Source: Shewanella sp.
Lineage (GTDB): Bacteria > Pseudomonadota > Gammaproteobacteria > Enterobacterales > Shewanellaceae
Direction of reading: 5' to 3'
Assembly (NCBI GenBank): GCA_021462625.1
Contig: JAJNAU010000010.1
Span: forward strand, 1-48,205
DNA length: 48,205 nt
Position numbers and translations under genes: made by a program. Positions 29,515 to 39,146 of the stretch are shown here, one piece after another. The first letter of the stretch is position 1. Every line of letters starts with the position of its first letter. The notes under the pieces were generated by a model. That model did no database searches. It was given only the letters and a program-made list of their open reading frames with translations, and was not told the origin of the DNA.

Positions 29515-32013
29515 TCAAGGCCGCTGGTTTATCGTCACACACTGGCGGGTCCACTGAGCCTGCTGCTGTAGCTTATTCATCAACTGCGGCTGCAGTGTTG
29601 CCTCGGCGAGGCGCTGCCATTTGTCGGCCCACTGACTGTCGCAGCCTGGATGCAACATCAGTGACGCCAGATCGTAGCGAAACACCATTGGTTGCTGTTC
29701 ATCCTGCAGCCATTCGAGGCGCAGAACCTGACTGGCCTCACTCAGTAACTGTTGCTCAGGAGGATAGAGGCTGGACATGATTTGACGGCGCTGTGCATCA
29801 GTCATTCGTGGCAGTTTGGCAAGCAACGCTTGCTTTTCCAGCGCACTGGGGCTGACCGCCCGTAATATGAGCTGCTGGGTGTCTGACAGTGGCTGCTGTT
29901 TGTGTTGCTCTTTGAGCAGACGCGGCGCGGCCGGATGATCAAAACGCGCCAGTTGCCGCAGGGTGGCGAAGCGCTGTGCCTGAGTCAGAGGCGGCAGACG
30001 AACGGCGGGATACTCCAGCAGGCTTGCCAGATGGTCAAGTGTCTCGCGGCTTTGTGCCAGAGCTAAATAGGTGTCAAGCCAGGTTTGCTGCAATGTGCTG
30101 TCGCTGCCGGTTTCCATAGCCCGCTGCACGCTGAGATGCGCCATGGCATCAATCAGCCGGTCACTTTCTCTGTGCTGCCCGGCGGCGAGAAACTCTGCCA
30201 GTGCCAGCAGTTGTGTCTGCAGCAGCTGTGCAGTTGCAGACTCTGAGATGTTTGATGCATTGAGCATGACCAGCGCCAGATACTCACGGGCTGTCAGCTG
30301 GCCTTCCAGCACGGATTGCCACAGTGACTGCCATAACAGCAGTGATGTCAGCGGCTGATGTATCTGCCCTAATTGCAGACGCGAGCGGCTCAGACTGTGT
30401 TCATCCGGCAGTACCCTGATATAACTGAGGTTATCCTCATTGGGCCAGATGAAATCCGGGCAGACCAGATGAGTGGCCTGAGTGACCTGGGTATGGCCGC
30501 CGCTGAGCATGACCGGCAGGACTTTATCCAGGTATACTCCCTGACGATCGGTATGGTAGAGCCCGATACGCACTGACTGATGGCGAAGCTGCCCTTGTTG
30601 TTCAGGCTGTTGTTCAAGCGTCAGCTTTTTAATTACGCCGTTACGGCATTGTACTCTGGCCTGGAGCTGATTGATGCCGCGCCTGTTGATGAAATCTTCA
30701 AACCATGGCTGAAGGTCCCGCCCGCTTGTTCTGAGCGCGATATCCATAAATTCCACTACGCCAGAGGCCTGTCCTGCGTAGTGCTGCAAATAGGCCTGGA
30801 ATATTTTATCCAGCTGCGATTTGCCCAATTGCGCCTGTAATTGTTCAAGGGCTGCAACAGCCTTGGTATTGATGCTGGGAGCTTGAGACAAATTATGGCC
30901 TGGAGCGTCAATAGCGTGACCGCTCAAGGGCGGAGTGTCGTGCGCTGTGGCCAGATCCTTTGCCTGTGGCGCCTGAGAGGTGCGGGACAAGAACTGGCTG
31001 ATAGCATCCGCCAGCCAGTGACTGGTCCACCAATCTATGCTAACACTGCTGCCAAGCCACTGATGTGCCAGTTGATAACTGATTGTCTGAGCATCAGCCC
31101 GGGCGGGTTGGATAAATACTACCGCCGCAGCTTTGCTGTGCGATAGCGCCTGTTCGTTCTGCAGCAGTTGATCATACTTATCAAACGGAAAGTCGGTACC
31201 GAGCCGGCTTTCCAGTAAGTTAAGCTGCTGCCGGGTTCGGCTCAGCCAATTATCGGCATTAACCAGTCCCTGCTGTGATTGCCGGGCATAAAGCGCCAGA
31301 GGCAGACCTTTACCTGTGTTTTGCCAACGGACAAAGGGGCCAGCATGCAGTGACATATTATGGGGGCTCAGCGGTAGCTCGGTATTAAACGCGGTGCAAC
31401 GGCTGGAGTCATCCTGAGATGGTGCATTACATGCCATGGGACGACTGCCGGAGATAACCTCCCACCTGGATGGCGCCGTGACTTCCAGTTTAAAGCGGGC
31501 TGGCAGATCCGGCTGATCAAACAGGGGAAACACTCGGGATGCGCCGTTAGGCTCAAAGTGGGAATAGAGGTATTGCAGTCCATCCTGAGGGTCAATCAGG
31601 CTTATCAGTCCAAGACTGCCAGTTTGGTATTGTCCGTTGAATGTCAGTGTCACCCGGTTGCTGCCGGTACTCAGCAACGCCGGTGAAAAGGTCAGTTGCG
31701 AGCCATTGTAATTGGGATAGAGGTAGCGGTCATTGATGGTTACGGCACTAAGCTGCAGCCCTTTGGCGTCAAGCGACAGCGGCTGGCTGGCATCATTCAG
31801 GTTGAACCGGATCTCAGCCTTGCCCTGGAAGCCATATTCGCTCAGGGTCAGTTGGTACCTGTAGTCAAGCTCAGACAATCTTGCTGAGCGCGCCATGGCC
31901 GCAGCACGCCCGGCATCCGCTGTTAGCGCATCGGGCTTATTGGAGGAGGTTGACTGACAACCTGTTAATGACAGCAGGGCCAACAGACCGGGAAGCAATA
32001 ACAGCCGGAGCAT
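29515..32013 (-). CDS. M1 aminopeptidase-like lipoprotein with degenerate catalytic motifs
   Basis: Lipobox LLSLTGC; M1 fold landmarks retained (LAHQWLGSSVSIDWWTSHWL) but the HEXXH position reads YQLAH. Confidence 0.82.
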   Translation of the reverse strand: MLRLLLLPGLLALLSLTGCQSTSSNKPDALTADAGRAAAMARSARLSELDYRYQLTLSEYGFQGKAEIRFNLNDASQPLSLDAKGLQLSAVTINDRYLYPNYNGSQLTFSPALLSTGSNRVTLTFNGQYQTGSLGLISLIDPQDGLQYLYSHFEPNGASRVFPLFDQPDLPARFKLEVTAPSRWEVISGSRPMACNAPSQDDSSRCTAFNTELPLSPHNMSLHAGPFVRWQNTGKGLPLALYARQSQQGLVNADNWLSRTRQQLNLLESRLGTDFPFDKYDQLLQNEQALSHSKAAAVVFIQPARADAQTISYQLAHQWLGSSVSIDWWTSHWLADAISQFLSRTSQAPQAKDLATAHDTPPLSGHAIDAPGHNLSQAPSINTKAVAALEQLQAQLGKSQLDKIFQAYLQHYAGQASGVVEFMDIALRTSGRDLQPWFEDFINRRGINQLQARVQCRNGVIKKLTLEQQPEQQGQLRHQSVRIGLYHTDRQGVYLDKVLPVMLSGGHTQVTQATHLVCPDFIWPNEDNLSYIRVLPDEHSLSRSRLQLGQIHQPLTSLLLWQSLWQSVLEGQLTAREYLALVMLNASNISESATAQLLQTQLLALAEFLAAGQHRESDRLIDAMAHLSVQRAMETGSDSTLQQTWLDTYLALAQSRETLDHLASLLEYPAVRLPPLTQAQRFATLRQLARFDHPAAPRLLKEQHKQQPLSDTQQLILRAVSPSALEKQALLAKLPRMTDAQRRQIMSSLYPPEQQLLSEASQVLRLEWLQDEQQPMVFRYDLASLMLHPGCDSQWADKWQRLAEATLQPQLMNKLQQQAQWTRQCVTINQRP

Positions 32014-32098
32014 GATTCGTTATTATTCTTGTATAAGTGAGTCGTGTTTTTCCACAAAGAGTGGGGCAACTCAGTTGTTGCCCCTTATGGTTGCTCGA

Positions 32099-32692
32099 TT
32101 ACAGACCAAGGAAGGATTTTGAGAGAGTTTTACGGATCTCTTTTTCATCCGACCATTCAATCAGCCCGGTATCCAGATCCATCAGACGCATGGTCATCTT
32201 GTAGTAGACATCCTTGGTGCTGCCCTCCTGTTTGACTATGCTCGACAGGTTGCCATACAGCATGTACTGAGCACCAATTTGGCGACCAAACTTAATGGCG
32301 TTGGATGGGTCAACCATACCTGAGTTATTTTGGTAATCCAGTTGCTTACGTACTGCATCGACCTTGGTCATGTCGATGAAGCGGAACTTGCCTGAACGCA
32401 ATAACTGATTGCTGATGGAGTCGGTGACTGATTCAGTGTCGATATGCTCTGAGGTCTTGTTCTTAATGCGGTCGACAAAAATCACCGGACGCTCTTTGGC
32501 AGTCAGTGCCACTACTGGTGGGAATGCCAACATACTGTCGACCATTTTCTCAGTGATCGCCTGCAGATCCGAAGAGCCAAAGTTTTCATTCACGGTTTCC
32601 ACGGCGCTGGCATCGCCGTATTCCACCCGGGACTGACAGGCGGAGAGTCCGACTACCGCGGCCAGTATCAGTATCAATTTTGCGTGTTTCAT
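32099..32692 (-). CDS. LpoB-like penicillin-binding protein activator lipoprotein
   Basis: Lipobox GLSAC; FVDRIKNKTSEHIDTESVTDSI; QIGAQYMLYGNLSSIV. Confidence 0.8.
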   Translation of the reverse strand: MKHAKLILILAAVVGLSACQSRVEYGDASAVETVNENFGSSDLQAITEKMVDSMLAFPPVVALTAKERPVIFVDRIKNKTSEHIDTESVTDSISNQLLRSGKFRFIDMTKVDAVRKQLDYQNNSGMVDPSNAIKFGRQIGAQYMLYGNLSSIVKQEGSTKDVYYKMTMRLMDLDTGLIEWSDEKEIRKTLSKSFLGL

Positions 32693-32716
32693 GCTTCTGT
32701 CCTTTGGTTCCTAAGT

Positions 32717-34081
32717 TCAGATGATTATTGAATAAAATCGGATCAGATTACCAGTGTCGATTGCCCAAACCAGCGTAGTTTTTCCAGCCTCTATGGTTAC
32801 CTGATGAGCCGGGCTGCTGTCTAGCCTGATTGGATAACTACCGGCAGGTAGTGATTCACTGGCTATCTGTGCCTGTTGCGGTAAGGTCAACCAGCTGCGC
32901 CTGTCTGCCTGCTCGGATACCAGGTTAAACAGCTGCACCGCGACAGCACCGACATTATCCTGATTTTGGTTGTGTTTTCCGCCGGCTTGCTGGTTCATTT
33001 TGGCCTTGGCTGCAACCCGCGCCGCCTGTCGCAGCAATATTGCGGGCATTTGTTGACGCAGAGCGTTGATGGCCATGGCATCAAGATTGGCAATGGGAGC
33101 CGTTTGCCGTGGTTTTCCCGCGCCGGTGACCGTGGCCGGCAGTACCTGAGGGGGGCGTCCAACATAGGTGGGCAGAGTCACTCTCTGCCAGTAACCATCA
33201 ATGGTAAAAGGGACGGTGAAGCTCTGTTTTTCCGGCACCAGTCCTCGCTCCAACAGCAGGATCAGCTGGCCATTGGTTTTCGGGGTGGCGTTGGTATCGC
33301 CCCAGCGCTGTTTGAACTCCTGATACTGAGGCATTTGCAAGGTCTTGGCCAGACGCACCAGCGTCTGTTGCAGATAGGGATTGCCCGGTGACAACCGCAC
33401 CGCTTTGCGGTAGTCAATGAAGGCGTCATTGGGCTGGCCAAGAAGTTCATAGATAAGGCCGGTCACATAGTAGCTGTAGGCATTCAGAAAGGCGTTGTCC
33501 AGGTTGCCGGCTACCTGCCCCAGACGGCGCATTTCTGCGGCAACTTGACCGTTTTCTATGTCTTGTACTGCAGATTTTGACTCAAAGCGTTTTTGCTCCT
33601 GAGCCTGTAGTTCGTTGGTGCGGCGAACTTCCACCAATGCCGCCTCATAATCTTTGGTAAACAGGAAATTCAGCGCCTGGTACTGATGCAGCATAATGCG
33701 TTCAAATGCGGGCCCCTGGTAGGGAATGGCGTTGTCGTTCAGCAAAATGCCAGAGGTTTTGGCGCCAATGTCAGAGGCGCTGATAACAGCTTTGTTGTCC
33801 TGAGTCTGATAGTCGGCAATGGCTTGGCGATAATATTGTTCACTGACCCTGAAATCCCCGCTTATCTGCGCTACCCGCCCGGCTTCCTGAGCGTAGAGCA
33901 GAGCATCCTGCCCCTCGAGTCCGGCCTGCAGGGTGGGTAGCGTTGTTGCAGGCTTTTGGCTGTCAAGTGCCTGACGCACCGGCGCCATCTGACTGGGATA
34001 GCTGACAAATAAGCTGGAGCCAGCGCAGCCGCCCAGTAACGGCAAGCAAAGGCAGGCAAACAGGACGCGCAGCTTCAGCAT
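32717..34081 (-). CDS. COG3014-like lipoprotein with TPR-like region
   Basis: Lipobox LLGGC; NAFLNAYSYYVTGLIYELLGQPNDAFIDYRKAVRLSPGNPYLQ. Confidence 0.75.
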   Translation of the reverse strand: MLKLRVLFACLCLPLLGGCAGSSLFVSYPSQMAPVRQALDSQKPATTLPTLQAGLEGQDALLYAQEAGRVAQISGDFRVSEQYYRQAIADYQTQDNKAVISASDIGAKTSGILLNDNAIPYQGPAFERIMLHQYQALNFLFTKDYEAALVEVRRTNELQAQEQKRFESKSAVQDIENGQVAAEMRRLGQVAGNLDNAFLNAYSYYVTGLIYELLGQPNDAFIDYRKAVRLSPGNPYLQQTLVRLAKTLQMPQYQEFKQRWGDTNATPKTNGQLILLLERGLVPEKQSFTVPFTIDGYWQRVTLPTYVGRPPQVLPATVTGAGKPRQTAPIANLDAMAINALRQQMPAILLRQAARVAAKAKMNQQAGGKHNQNQDNVGAVAVQLFNLVSEQADRRSWLTLPQQAQIASESLPAGSYPIRLDSSPAHQVTIEAGKTTLVWAIDTGNLIRFYSIII

Positions 34082-34578
34082 AGCGTTGACTCCTGAGTCT
34101 GCTCGTTCAGCCTGATACGCTCAAGCAGGGTAAGCCCTTTGAGATGGTCCAGTTCATGCTGAAAAATCCGGGCTACAAAGCCATCAACCACCTGCTGATG
34201 ACGCTGTCCCTGTAGATCCTGATACTCTACTTCCAACCACTGATGGCGCGGAACTGACAGCCGGGTGCCGGGCAGTGACAGGCAGCCTTCCTCACCCATT
34301 ACCTGTTCTGCTGATGCGGCAATAATTCCCGGGTTGATCATGATCTGCGGCGCCATCAGGGGGGCATCGGGGTATCTGGCGTTGGGACGGGAAGCTATGA
34401 TAAACAGTGCCAGGGGACAGTAGATCTGGGGCGCTGCGATACCCACACCATCGCTGGCCATCATGGTGTCCATCATGTCTTTGGCAAGTTTACTCAACTG
34501 CCGGTCAAACACTGTGATCGGCATGGCTCTCTGGCGAAGCATGGTATCCTGATTAGTCGCAATGTGGTGAACCGTCAT
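34075..34578 (-). CDS. Peptide deformylase
   Basis: All three motifs: GVGIAAPQ, EGCLSLPG, HELDHLKG; ATG at 34578 preferred. Confidence 0.92.
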   Translation of the reverse strand: MTVHHIATNQDTMLRQRAMPITVFDRQLSKLAKDMMDTMMASDGVGIAAPQIYCPLALFIIASRPNARYPDAPLMAPQIMINPGIIAASAEQVMGEEGCLSLPGTRLSVPRHQWLEVEYQDLQGQRHQQVVDGFVARIFQHELDHLKGLTLLERIRLNEQTQESTLC

Positions 34579-34592
34579 GACGCTCCCTGAAC

Positions 34593-34805
34593 TCAATAGT
34601 GTGGTGGTGTCTCTTCTGACTGACTGGCGATATGACTGGGTTCAATCGCCCGCAGTTTGTCGATGATCAGTTGCATCTGATATTGCTGGCGGGCCACCAG
34701 GTCATTGAGTTTGATCAGTTCCTGATTCAGCTCTTCAATGGTGCCATCCTGAAAGGCAATACGCATTTCCAGCTCTTCCAGGTGCGCGTGCAATGTGTCG
34801 TTCAT
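34593..34805 (-). CDS. slyX: SlyX family protein
   Basis: [26 protein letters not shown] coiled coil, C-terminal PPHY. Confidence 0.93.
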   Translation of the reverse strand: MNDTLHAHLEELEMRIAFQDGTIEELNQELIKLNDLVARQQYQMQLIIDKLRAIEPSHIASQSEETPPHY

Positions 34806-34808
34806 CCG

Positions 34809-35774
34809 TTACCTCGTTGTGGATGTGAGCGACCAGGCTTCCAGCAGCCCGTTGCTGCTGACACTCAATACCTGATCGGCTCCCTTGGTCGCGACAGAGT
34901 ATACAACGGCGCTGTTGATTTGCCCTTTCTTTGTGATGGCCACCTGCCAATTACCGAGTTTTTTGCCATTGTCGGTACGCCACAGAATGACTTCCCGGGC
35001 TGGCGTGCCGGTAAGCAGTGCATTGCCGGATTCGACAAAACGGGCGGCACTGAAGGTTTTTTGGCGCACCCGGATATCCAGTTGGCTGATTAAGTCCCCG
35101 CTGTGACTGCTCCAGATACGGGCATCATTGGTGCTGTCGCTGGCAAAGGCCTGCGCCCCGTCATCGCTGAGGGTCACTTTTATCACCCGGGACGCCAGTT
35201 GCCAGTTGTGTTCAGGCTGACCTGTGCCTGCATCCCAGAGGATTACCTTGTTGTCATTGCCGCCGGACAGCGCCTGCCTTCCATCGGCGGATATCGCCAC
35301 GCTGTTAACCTTTTCGCTGTGACCTAGAAACTTAATCAATTTGTCCTGTTCACCGGTCAGCGACATCACGCTGCCATCGGCAAGACCGATAAGCAGGGCA
35401 CCGTTGTCGGCAACCGCGACGCTCTGGCCTGCCGCTGGCAGTGACCACCATCCCCGGGACTGGCCATCGACAATGCTCCACAGCGCCACTGAATCCAGGC
35501 TTAACGAGGCGGCATACGAGGCCGATGGCGAGATGGCAGTCTCAATGATGTCGCTGTTGTTATCGCCGTGTCGCCACTGATATTTCGCGCCAGTTTCGCT
35601 GAGCTGCCGGTATAGCAGTCCGGAATCTGAAGTGCTGAGCAGTACACCATTCCCATCTTGTGTCAGGCTGGCGGCGTACAGGGGCTCCTGAGTGAGGGTG
35701 ATAACCTCCTGTGCAGGTTTGGGCTGACAGGCTGATAGTGCTGTTACTGTGATAACCAAAAGCAGTTTGTGCAT
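34809..35774 (-). CDS. WD40-repeat lipoprotein
   Basis: Lipobox LSAC; GHSEKVNSVAISADGRQALSGGNDNKVILWDAGTG. Confidence 0.88.
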   Translation of the reverse strand: MHKLLLVITVTALSACQPKPAQEVITLTQEPLYAASLTQDGNGVLLSTSDSGLLYRQLSETGAKYQWRHGDNNSDIIETAISPSASYAASLSLDSVALWSIVDGQSRGWWSLPAAGQSVAVADNGALLIGLADGSVMSLTGEQDKLIKFLGHSEKVNSVAISADGRQALSGGNDNKVILWDAGTGQPEHNWQLASRVIKVTLSDDGAQAFASDSTNDARIWSSHSGDLISQLDIRVRQKTFSAARFVESGNALLTGTPAREVILWRTDNGKKLGNWQVAITKKGQINSAVVYSVATKGADQVLSVSSNGLLEAWSLTSTTR

Positions 35775-35814
35775 ATCCAGACTCCGAACTTTTCCCTGTC
35801 GGGGTTGTCTTCAA

Positions 35815-35975
35815 TTAGGGAAGCTGCGCATAAGCCCCGCAGGGCTCGAGTTACAGCTGCATCCGCAGCGTTGCAGTTGTTGCAAAGGACTTGGCCCATT
35901 CGCTGCTGTGCCTTGCATCTGCTGGCTGTAAGCCTACGCAGAGCAAGCATGGGATTTATTCGCACCTTAACTTAG
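35815..35975. repeat. Intergenic repeat family 2 copy (~160 bp)
   Basis: TTAGGGAAGCTGCGCATAAGCC ... GGGATTTATTCGCACCTTAACTTAG; aligns with 16271-16406. Confidence 0.75.
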
Positions 35976-36153
35976 GTGCTACCCAGTTGATGAATGAACA
36001 GAATGTCATTGGTATCTGTTTAATAACTGGGGTAAAGTGATTATTTGTCGCATTAGTTCAAAATATTGTTGGGCTTGGTTGAGTCCATTTTGAAGTAGTA
36101 CGACATTGATCTACTTGTTATTTTAACGTCAAATGAGAGCTGAGGAAGCATTG

Positions 36154-36924
36154 ATGAAAGTAATTTACAAATTTTCACTGGTTGCACTGACAGTTGCCAG
36201 TTTGGCCGGTTGTAACCAGGAACAGGCAAAAGTAACGCCAGCGCAGGCTCTCACACCCGACGCTATGCCTCTGACGACTCCTGAGCAGAAGGAGTCATAC
36301 AGCGTTGGCGCCTCTATCGGTGCCTATCTGAGAGAGCGCATCACCGAGCAGGAATCTTTGGGTATGCCGGTTGATCGCAAGCTGATCGTCGAAGGCTTCA
36401 GCAATGGTTTGAACAACAAGCTGCAACTGACCGAAGAAGAGGTGCAGACTGTTTTGCAGAACCTGGATAAGAAGCTGAATGACAAGCGTACGGCACAGTC
36501 TGAAGCACTGGCCAGCAAGATGCGGGAAGAGAGCAAGAAATTCCTGGAAGAGAACGCCAAGAAAGAAGGTGTGAAAACCACTGACTCAGGTCTGCAGTAT
36601 GAAGTGCTGAAGGAAGGTACCGGTGGCAAGCCGCAGGCCACTGACACTGTGGAAGTGAACTATCGCGGCACTCTGATCGATGGCACCGAGTTTGACAGTT
36701 CTTACAAGCGCGGTGAGCCTATTAAGTTCCAGCTCGATCGCGTCATTCCGGGTTGGACTGAAGGCGTACAGCTGATGCCTGTTGGCTCCAAGTACAAGTT
36801 CTTTATTCCATCCGATCTGGCCTACGGTGACCGTGATACCGGCACTATCCCTGCTAACTCAACATTGATATTCGAAGTTGAGTTACTGGGTATCGACAAG
36901 CCAGCTGCAGAACCTAAGAAATAA
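36154..36924 (+). CDS. fkpA: FKBP-type peptidyl-prolyl isomerase, FkpA-like lipoprotein
   Basis: Lipobox LAGC; YRGTLIDGTEFDSSYKRGEP and IPGWTEGVQLMPVGSKYKFFIP. Confidence 0.93.
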   Translation: MKVIYKFSLVALTVASLAGCNQEQAKVTPAQALTPDAMPLTTPEQKESYSVGASIGAYLRERITEQESLGMPVDRKLIVEGFSNGLNNKLQLTEEEVQTVLQNLDKKLNDKRTAQSEALASKMREESKKFLEENAKKEGVKTTDSGLQYEVLKEGTGGKPQATDTVEVNYRGTLIDGTEFDSSYKRGEPIKFQLDRVIPGWTEGVQLMPVGSKYKFFIPSDLAYGDRDTGTIPANSTLIFEVELLGIDKPAAEPKK

Positions 36925-36943
36925 TCTGCGAGCAAGCCGAATG

Positions 36944-36970
36944 AAAAGGGCGCCTGAGGCGCCCTTTTCT
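36944..36970. terminator. Terminator between fkpA and the ZntB-like gene
   Basis: AAAAGGGCGCC tga GGCGCCCTTTTCT. Confidence 0.9.
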
Positions 36971-36981
36971 GATCCTGTGGC

Positions 36982-37953
36982 TTACTTGTGAAGCCACCTG
37001 AAGCGGTACAGCAACCCCAGTTGAATGAAGATAAGCATCAGCAGTCCCAGAGTAAACCAGCCGAAAGCGTGGGGTTCATCAACTCCAGGAATGCCTCCGA
37101 TATTGACCCCGAGCAACCCGGTTAAAAATCCCAGTGGCAGGAAGATAGCGGTGATCAGTGACAGAAAATACAGGCGCTTGTTCAGCTGCTCTGTCATTTG
37201 GTTGGCCAGCTCTTCTTGGGTTACCATGGCGCGATCGCGGATAGAGTCAAGATCTTCTATGACCCTCAGCAGGGTATTGTAGTTTTCCCGCATATGGATT
37301 TTCTCTCCCACTGTCATCATACTCGGCGTGTTGATGACATTGAAGAAGGCTTCTTTCTGGGGAGCCAGATAACGGCGAATGGCAATTAGTTGACGCCTGA
37401 GCTCCGCCAGTTCAGCTCGGGGTGAGCCCGAATTAGCCAGTAATACCAGTTCTTCCAGATCGGCCAGTTTATCCTCCAGCTCTATCACCATATCCACCTT
37501 ACGCAGTGTCAGGCGGTGGCACAGTTCCAGAATAAATGAGCCCGGTGTGGTTGGCCCTTTGTTGAGCAGCAGATGTTCGGCCAGCTCGCCGATAGACTTC
37601 ACTTTACGGTCGCTGGAGGTGATGATCCGCCCGGTATCGGCATACAGGCGCACAGCTACCATATCTTCTGGCCCACTTTCGGGATTGAGATTGATACCCC
37701 TTAACGTCATCAGAATGCGCTCGGTGGTGGCTTCGACCTTGGGACGGGTGTTCGGTGCCAGCAGGGTCTGGGTGTCGGTCAGTGACAAGCCAGCCTGCTT
37801 CAGCCACCTTTGTGCATCGGGATTGCGGTAGTTCATATGCAGCCAGAGAATGCCCTGATCTGGCTGCCATTGCTGCAGTTCAATCTGACTCAGTTCTTTG
37901 GTCTCCCCTGTTTTAGGGTTAATTAACAGGTTGAAAACAAAGGCTTTTGACAT
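36982..37953 (-). CDS. zntB: ZntB/CorA-family zinc transporter
   Basis: C-terminal two-TM CorA-like end with LTGLLGVNIGGIPGVD. Confidence 0.88.
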   Translation of the reverse strand: MSKAFVFNLLINPKTGETKELSQIELQQWQPDQGILWLHMNYRNPDAQRWLKQAGLSLTDTQTLLAPNTRPKVEATTERILMTLRGINLNPESGPEDMVAVRLYADTGRIITSSDRKVKSIGELAEHLLLNKGPTTPGSFILELCHRLTLRKVDMVIELEDKLADLEELVLLANSGSPRAELAELRRQLIAIRRYLAPQKEAFFNVINTPSMMTVGEKIHMRENYNTLLRVIEDLDSIRDRAMVTQEELANQMTEQLNKRLYFLSLITAIFLPLGFLTGLLGVNIGGIPGVDEPHAFGWFTLGLLMLIFIQLGLLYRFRWLHK

Positions 37954-38096
37954 TGGTTGTTCACCGGTTTATGACCTAACTCCAGCTTACCGCTGCCACC
38001 GCCAGCTGCCAAGGGCATATTGCCCGTCAGACATAGGCAGCCTATGTGGATTGGGGTAGAATAACCACCCCGTTTAAATAGTAAAAAGAGTTCCCA

Positions 38097-38468
38097 ATGG
38101 ATTACGAATTTCGTCGTAACTTGCTCGATGGATCGGTATTGGCGCTATTCAGTATGGGTCATGAAGCTCTGGGACGTTGGTTGTCCGAAGAGCTGGGGGA
38201 GGATAAATCCAAATTGGTGGCTGTACTGCAGGCCATTGCTGAGTTGCAGGCGGGTGAGCTGGAGCAATTTCAGCTGGAGGGGCGTGATCTTACGCTGGTT
38301 CTGGATAACGAGCAGGCAGTGGTGATAGCGAATGTCCTGGGCTTTGGGCTGGAGCATGAACTGCAGGAGTCCATGAGCCTCTATGACGCCGAGTCTGTAT
38401 CTGCCTGTGGGCTGGAAGACTTTCAGCAAGTGCTGGAGAGCTGGCAGGCGTTTTGGGGCGAGTCCTGA
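38097..38468 (+). CDS. YacL (UPF0231) family protein
   Basis: MDYEFRRNLLDGSVLALFSMGHEALGRWLSEELG. Confidence 0.85.
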   Translation: MDYEFRRNLLDGSVLALFSMGHEALGRWLSEELGEDKSKLVAVLQAIAELQAGELEQFQLEGRDLTLVLDNEQAVVIANVLGFGLEHELQESMSLYDAESVSACGLEDFQQVLESWQAFWGES

Positions 38469-38516
38469 TATTCAAAAAGGCAGCTTTCGGGCTGCCTGTT
38501 ATGTACTGAGTCATTG

Positions 38517-39146
38517 TTAATTATTGAGATAGCGAACAGCCATTTCGGTGCGTGACTTGGCATTGGCCTTACGTAACAGATTTTTCACATGCACTTTAAC
38601 CGTGCCTTCGCTGATATGCAGTTCTTCAGAAATGGCTCTGTTACTCAGACCCTCCGCCAGATGTTGGAGGATTTGCAATTCTCTGGGGGTCAGGGCATCA
38701 ATCCAGCTGGCCTGATCCGGCGTTGCTTTCAAATTGTATAGGTACTCGACTACCTCATTGCTGATAACTCTGTGTCCCTGCATGGCTTGTTTGAGTTGTT
38801 CAAGCAATAGATCCGGTTCCATGTCTTTGAGCAGGTAGCCGTCTGCACCGGCCTTCATCAATCTGACAACATCCTGTTTTGCATCTGACACGGTGAGGAT
38901 CACCACTCTGGCGGTGATGCTCTCCTGCCTCAACGCTGTTAGGGTATCCAAGCCTGACATGCCTTTCATGTTTAGATCAAGCAACACGATATCCGGTTCA
39001 TCATTGGCCACCGCTGCCAGCGCATCCAAGCCTGTGCCCGCTTCTCCAAACAGGGTGAAATCTTCATCAGAGGCGATCAGCTGACAGATTCCGCGTCTCA
39101 GCAGGGGGTGGTCGTCAACAACCAATACGGAATATGGCTTACTCAT
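38517..39146 (-). CDS. narP: NarL/NarP-family response regulator
   Basis: Receiver domain plus LTPRELQILQHLAEGLSNRAISEELHISEGTVKVHVKNLLRK; ATG at 39146 overlaps the narQ stop. Confidence 0.92.
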   Translation of the reverse strand: MSKPYSVLVVDDHPLLRRGICQLIASDEDFTLFGEAGTGLDALAAVANDEPDIVLLDLNMKGMSGLDTLTALRQESITARVVILTVSDAKQDVVRLMKAGADGYLLKDMEPDLLLEQLKQAMQGHRVISNEVVEYLYNLKATPDQASWIDALTPRELQILQHLAEGLSNRAISEELHISEGTVKVHVKNLLRKANAKSRTEMAVRYLNN

